The notes beneath the pieces are model-generated. The model did not search any database, was not told the origin of the DNA, and worked only from the letters and a program-made list of their open reading frames with translations. A stretch of DNA of 8,149 nt from Rhodospirillales bacterium 47_12_T64 (lineage in GTDB: Bacteria; Pseudomonadota; Alphaproteobacteria; Kiloniellales; Kiloniellaceae): NCBI GenBank assembly GCA_002162915.1, contig MABB01000086.1, forward strand, positions 1 to 8,149, written 5' to 3'. The stretch's first letter is position 1. Every line of letters begins with the position of its first letter. Made by a program: the position numbers and the translations under genes. Below are positions 5,418 to 8,149 of this stretch, one piece after another.

Positions 5418-8149
5418 ATGCCTAAAAGAACAGACATTAAATCAATCATGATCATCGGCGCTGGACCGATCATCATCGGTCAGGCCTGTGAATTTGACTA
5501 TTCAGGCACCCAAGCTTGCAAAGCCCTGCGCGAAGAAGGTTACCGGGTTATTCTGGTAAACTCTAACCCTGCAACGATTATGACCGACCCTGGTCTGGCT
5601 GATGCAACCTATATTGAGCCGATCACACCGGAAATGGTCGAGAAAATCATCGAAAAAGAAAAACCCGATGCGCTTCTCCCGACAATGGGTGGGCAAACTG
5701 CTCTCAATATCGGCCTTTCATTAGAACACTCGGGCGTTCTGAAAAAACACGGCGTCGAAATGATTGGCGCCAAGGCCGATGTGATTGAAAAAGCCGAGGA
5801 TCGTCTACTGTTCCGCACGGCTATGGAAAAAATTGGCCTCAAGTCTCCGCGTTCAAGTGTTGCCAATACCTATGAAGGAGCCCTGGCTGCTCTCGAAGAA
5901 ATCAAGCTGCCCGCGATTATCCGTCCATCATTCACAATGGGCGGGACTGGCGGTGGTATAGCCTATAACCCTGAAGAATTCGAAGAGATTGTCAAAAGCG
6001 GTTTGAGAGCCTCGCCGACCACCGAAGTTCTGGTTGAACAATCTGTACTCGGCTGGAAAGAGTACGAGATGGAAGTGGTTCGCGACAGCGCTGATAACTG
6101 TATCATCATTTGTTCCATCGAAAACGTCGATCCGATGGGCATTCACACAGGTGATTCCGTAACAGTCGCTCCCGCTCTGACCTTGAGCGACAAAGAATAC
6201 CAAATCTTGCGTGACGCCTCTATTGCTTGCCTGCGCGAAATCGGCGTTGATACTGGCGGCTCAAACGTTCAGTTCGGCATGAACCCTGAAAATGGTGAAC
6301 TCGTTGTTATCGAGATGAACCCGCGGGTTTCTCGTTCATCTGCTCTGGCCTCTAAAGCAACGGGCTTCCCGATTGCTAAAATCGCCGCCAAGCTTGCAGT
6401 TGGTTATACTCTGGATGAACTCAAGAATGACATCACCAAGGTAACACCGGCATCGTTTGAACCCACGATCGATTATGTCGTCACAAAGATCCCTCGCTTT
6501 ACTTTCGAGAAATTCCCCGGCGCAGAAGACTATCTGACCACGGCAATGAAATCTGTTGGTGAGGCCATGTCCATCGGTCGTTGTTTTGCAGAATCTGTGC
6601 AAAAAGCACTCCGGTCCATGGAGACAGGCCTAACGGGCTTCAACGAAGTCAATATTCCGGGCGCGGTTGATAGCGACGGCAACGTTGATAAAGATACCGT
6701 ACGGTCCTTCCTGGCCAAACCAACCAAAGATCGTATGCTGACCATCGCCCAAGCCATACGTCACGGCTTGACAGTGGAAGAGATTTTCGACGTTACCAAG
6801 TTTGACCCATGGTTCCTGCGCCAAATCGAAGATGTTGTTACTTTGGAAGAAGACGTTCGCAAGAACGGCCTGCCAAAAGACCGTCAGTCCTTCCTCAACC
6901 TGAAAAAAATGGGTTTTGCCGACGAGCGTCTGGCAGAGATTACCGGGCAAACTGAACAAGAAGTCTCGGCCCTGAGACGCAACCTGGATGTTCTGCCTGT
7001 ATTCAAGCGGATCGATACCTGCGCGGGTGAGTTCCCGTCAACAACACCTTATATGTACTCTTGTTACGAAGGCGACGGGGTTAACCCGGCGGAATGTGAA
7101 TCAGAACCAACCGACCGCGATAAAATCATGATCCTAGGCGGCGGGCCAAACCGTATTGGTCAGGGTATCGAATTTGATTACTGCTGTGTTCACGCGGCCT
7201 ATGCGCTCAGCGAAGCTGGCTACGAAACCATCATGGTCAACTGTAACCCGGAAACAGTTTCTACCGATTACGATACTTCTGACCGCCTGTACTTTGAGCC
7301 CCTCACGGGTGAAGACGTCATCGAAATTGCCCGCAAAGAACAGAGCAACGGCACGCTCAAGGGTGTAATCGTTCAGTTTGGCGGTCAAACTCCGTTGAAA
7401 TTGTCACAAGCACTGGAAGATGCCGGCATTCCAATTCTCGGAACCTCACCAGATGCGATTGATCTGGCTGAAGACCGTGAACGTTTCCAGAAATTATTGC
7501 AAGATCTCGACCTTCGCCAGCCTGTAAATGGCACCGCAACAACAAAAGAAGAAGCCTTCGCTGTTGCTGAGAAAATCGGTTACCCTATTGTCATCAGGCC
7601 ATCCTACGTGCTTGGTGGCCGCGCGATGGAAATCATTCACGAAACTTCTCAACTTGAACGCTACATTAACACAGCGGTTCAGGTTTCTGGCAAGAACCCC
7701 GTTCTTCTCGACAGCTACCTGCAAGACGCCATCGAAGTTGATGTGGATGCGATCTGTGACGGCAAGGACGTTTTTGTTGCTGCGATTATGGAGCACATTG
7801 AAGAAGCAGGTATTCACTCCGGCGATTCAGCTTGCTCACTACCGCCTTACAGCTTGTCACAAGACATTATTGCCGAGATTACCGACCAGGCAAATAAACT
7901 TGCGCTGGCTTTGAATGTCGTTGGCCTTATGAACGTTCAGTTCGCGGTTAAAGACAACGTGGTTTATATCCTCGAGGTGAACCCGCGCGCCAGTCGTACG
8001 GTTCCCTTCGTTGCCAAGGCAACAGGCAACGCGGTCGCAAAGATAGCCTCTCGGGTTATGGCAGGTGAAAAACTCGCAGATATCGACCTCATCCATGATC
8101 GCGGCGACCATATCGCGATCAAAGAAGCTGTGTTCCCGTTCAACCGCTT
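5418..8149 (+). CDS. carB: Carbamoyl-phosphate synthase large subunit, partial at the 3' end
   Basis: Uses bicarbonate, ammonia from CarA and two ATP to make carbamoyl phosphate. The visible part is 910 codons plus two bases and runs off the right edge. The first synthetase half starts [18 protein letters not shown], and its ATP-grasp domain shows [13 protein letters not shown]285, E299 and N301 ([11 protein letters not shown]), at the same numbers as in E. coli. An oligomerisation region covers about 405-555. The second half opens with [20 protein letters not shown] near residue 570. Its ATP-grasp domain has [11 protein letters not shown] (R727) and [12 protein letters not shown] (E853, N855), 12 residues later than in E. 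coli, which implies a small insertion between the halves. The C-terminal allosteric domain is outside the window. The start gives the family N-terminus, but the Shine-Dalgarno is poor. Co-transcription with carA is likely, because no promoter is evident in the spacer. Confidence 0.98.
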   Translation, partial: MPKRTDIKSIMIIGAGPIIIGQACEFDYSGTQACKALREEGYRVILVNSNPATIMTDPGLADATYIEPITPEMVEKIIEKEKPDALLPTMGGQTALNIGLSLEHSGVLKKHGVEMIGAKADVIEKAEDRLLFRTAMEKIGLKSPRSSVANTYEGALAALEEIKLPAIIRPSFTMGGTGGGIAYNPEEFEEIVKSGLRASPTTEVLVEQSVLGWKEYEMEVVRDSADNCIIICSIENVDPMGIHTGDSVTVAPALTLSDKEYQILRDASIACLREIGVDTGGSNVQFGMNPENGELVVIEMNPRVSRSSALASKATGFPIAKIAAKLAVGYTLDELKNDITKVTPASFEPTIDYVVTKIPRFTFEKFPGAEDYLTTAMKSVGEAMSIGRCFAESVQKALRSMETGLTGFNEVNIPGAVDSDGNVDKDTVRSFLAKPTKDRMLTIAQAIRHGLTVEEIFDVTKFDPWFLRQIEDVVTLEEDVRKNGLPKDRQSFLNLKKMGFADERLAEITGQTEQEVSALRRNLDVLPVFKRIDTCAGEFPSTTPYMYSCYEGDGVNPAECESEPTDRDKIMILGGGPNRIGQGIEFDYCCVHAAYALSEAGYETIMVNCNPETVSTDYDTSDRLYFEPLTGEDVIEIARKEQSNGTLKGVIVQFGGQTPLKLSQALEDAGIPILGTSPDAIDLAEDRERFQKLLQDLDLRQPVNGTATTKEEAFAVAEKIGYPIVIRPSYVLGGRAMEIIHETSQLERYINTAVQVSGKNPVLLDSYLQDAIEVDVDAICDGKDVFVAAIMEHIEEAGIHSGDSACSLPPYSLSQDIIAEITDQANKLALALNVVGLMNVQFAVKDNVVYILEVNPRASRTVPFVAKATGNAVAKIASRVMAGEKLADIDLIHDRGDHIAIKEAVFPFNR

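Noticed and set aside
5344..5435. Three copies of AACAGAC at 5344, 5390 and 5429
   Set aside because: Seven bases with irregular spacing (46 and 39) in an A-rich region, the last inside carB. Chance is the simplest explanation.
1..8149. Defence system, mobile element, CRISPR array or tRNA
   Set aside because: All the space is taken by five conserved housekeeping genes and gaps of at most 204 bp. No direct-repeat array, transposase, integrase or cloverleaf structure was seen.

Overview
The window reads as an ordinary chromosomal housekeeping region of a moderate-GC alphaproteobacterium. The evidence is the gene order (a GatB/YqeY-domain gene next to dnaG and rpoD on one strand, with carA and carB diverging on the other), the alphaproteobacterial style of the proteins (sigma factor with an acidic non-conserved region, CarA with a longer N-terminus than that of E. 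coli) and a TTGACC-17-TATACA promoter. I cannot name the genus. I see no tRNA, rRNA, insertion sequence, phage gene, CRISPR array or attachment site.

Left half, minus strand (read right to left): a GatB/YqeY-domain protein gene (3418-3870) ends in a clear intrinsic terminator. DNA primase dnaG (1235-3235) follows, then after 76 bp the primary sigma factor rpoD (from 1158, running off the left edge after 386 codons). This resembles the E. coli macromolecular synthesis operon (rpsU-dnaG-rpoD), with the YqeY-domain gene in the place of rpsU and a terminator in the matching position before dnaG.

Right half, plus strand: after a 204-bp AT-rich divergent intergenic region come carA (4075-5289) and carB (5418 to the right edge, 910 complete codons). 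These are the small and large subunits of carbamoyl-phosphate synthetase, which supplies carbamoyl phosphate for pyrimidine and arginine synthesis. A 128-bp spacer with a strong GC-rich hairpin separates them.

The genes look intact apart from the two cut by the window edges. I found no evidence of a previously undescribed system. The most notable points are a Q/N/G/S/Y-rich linker in the primase encoded partly by a 12-nt tandem repeat, the terminator between yqeY and dnaG, the carA-carB hairpin with a tiny ORF overlapping the carB start, and a short hairpin beside the carA ribosome binding site.
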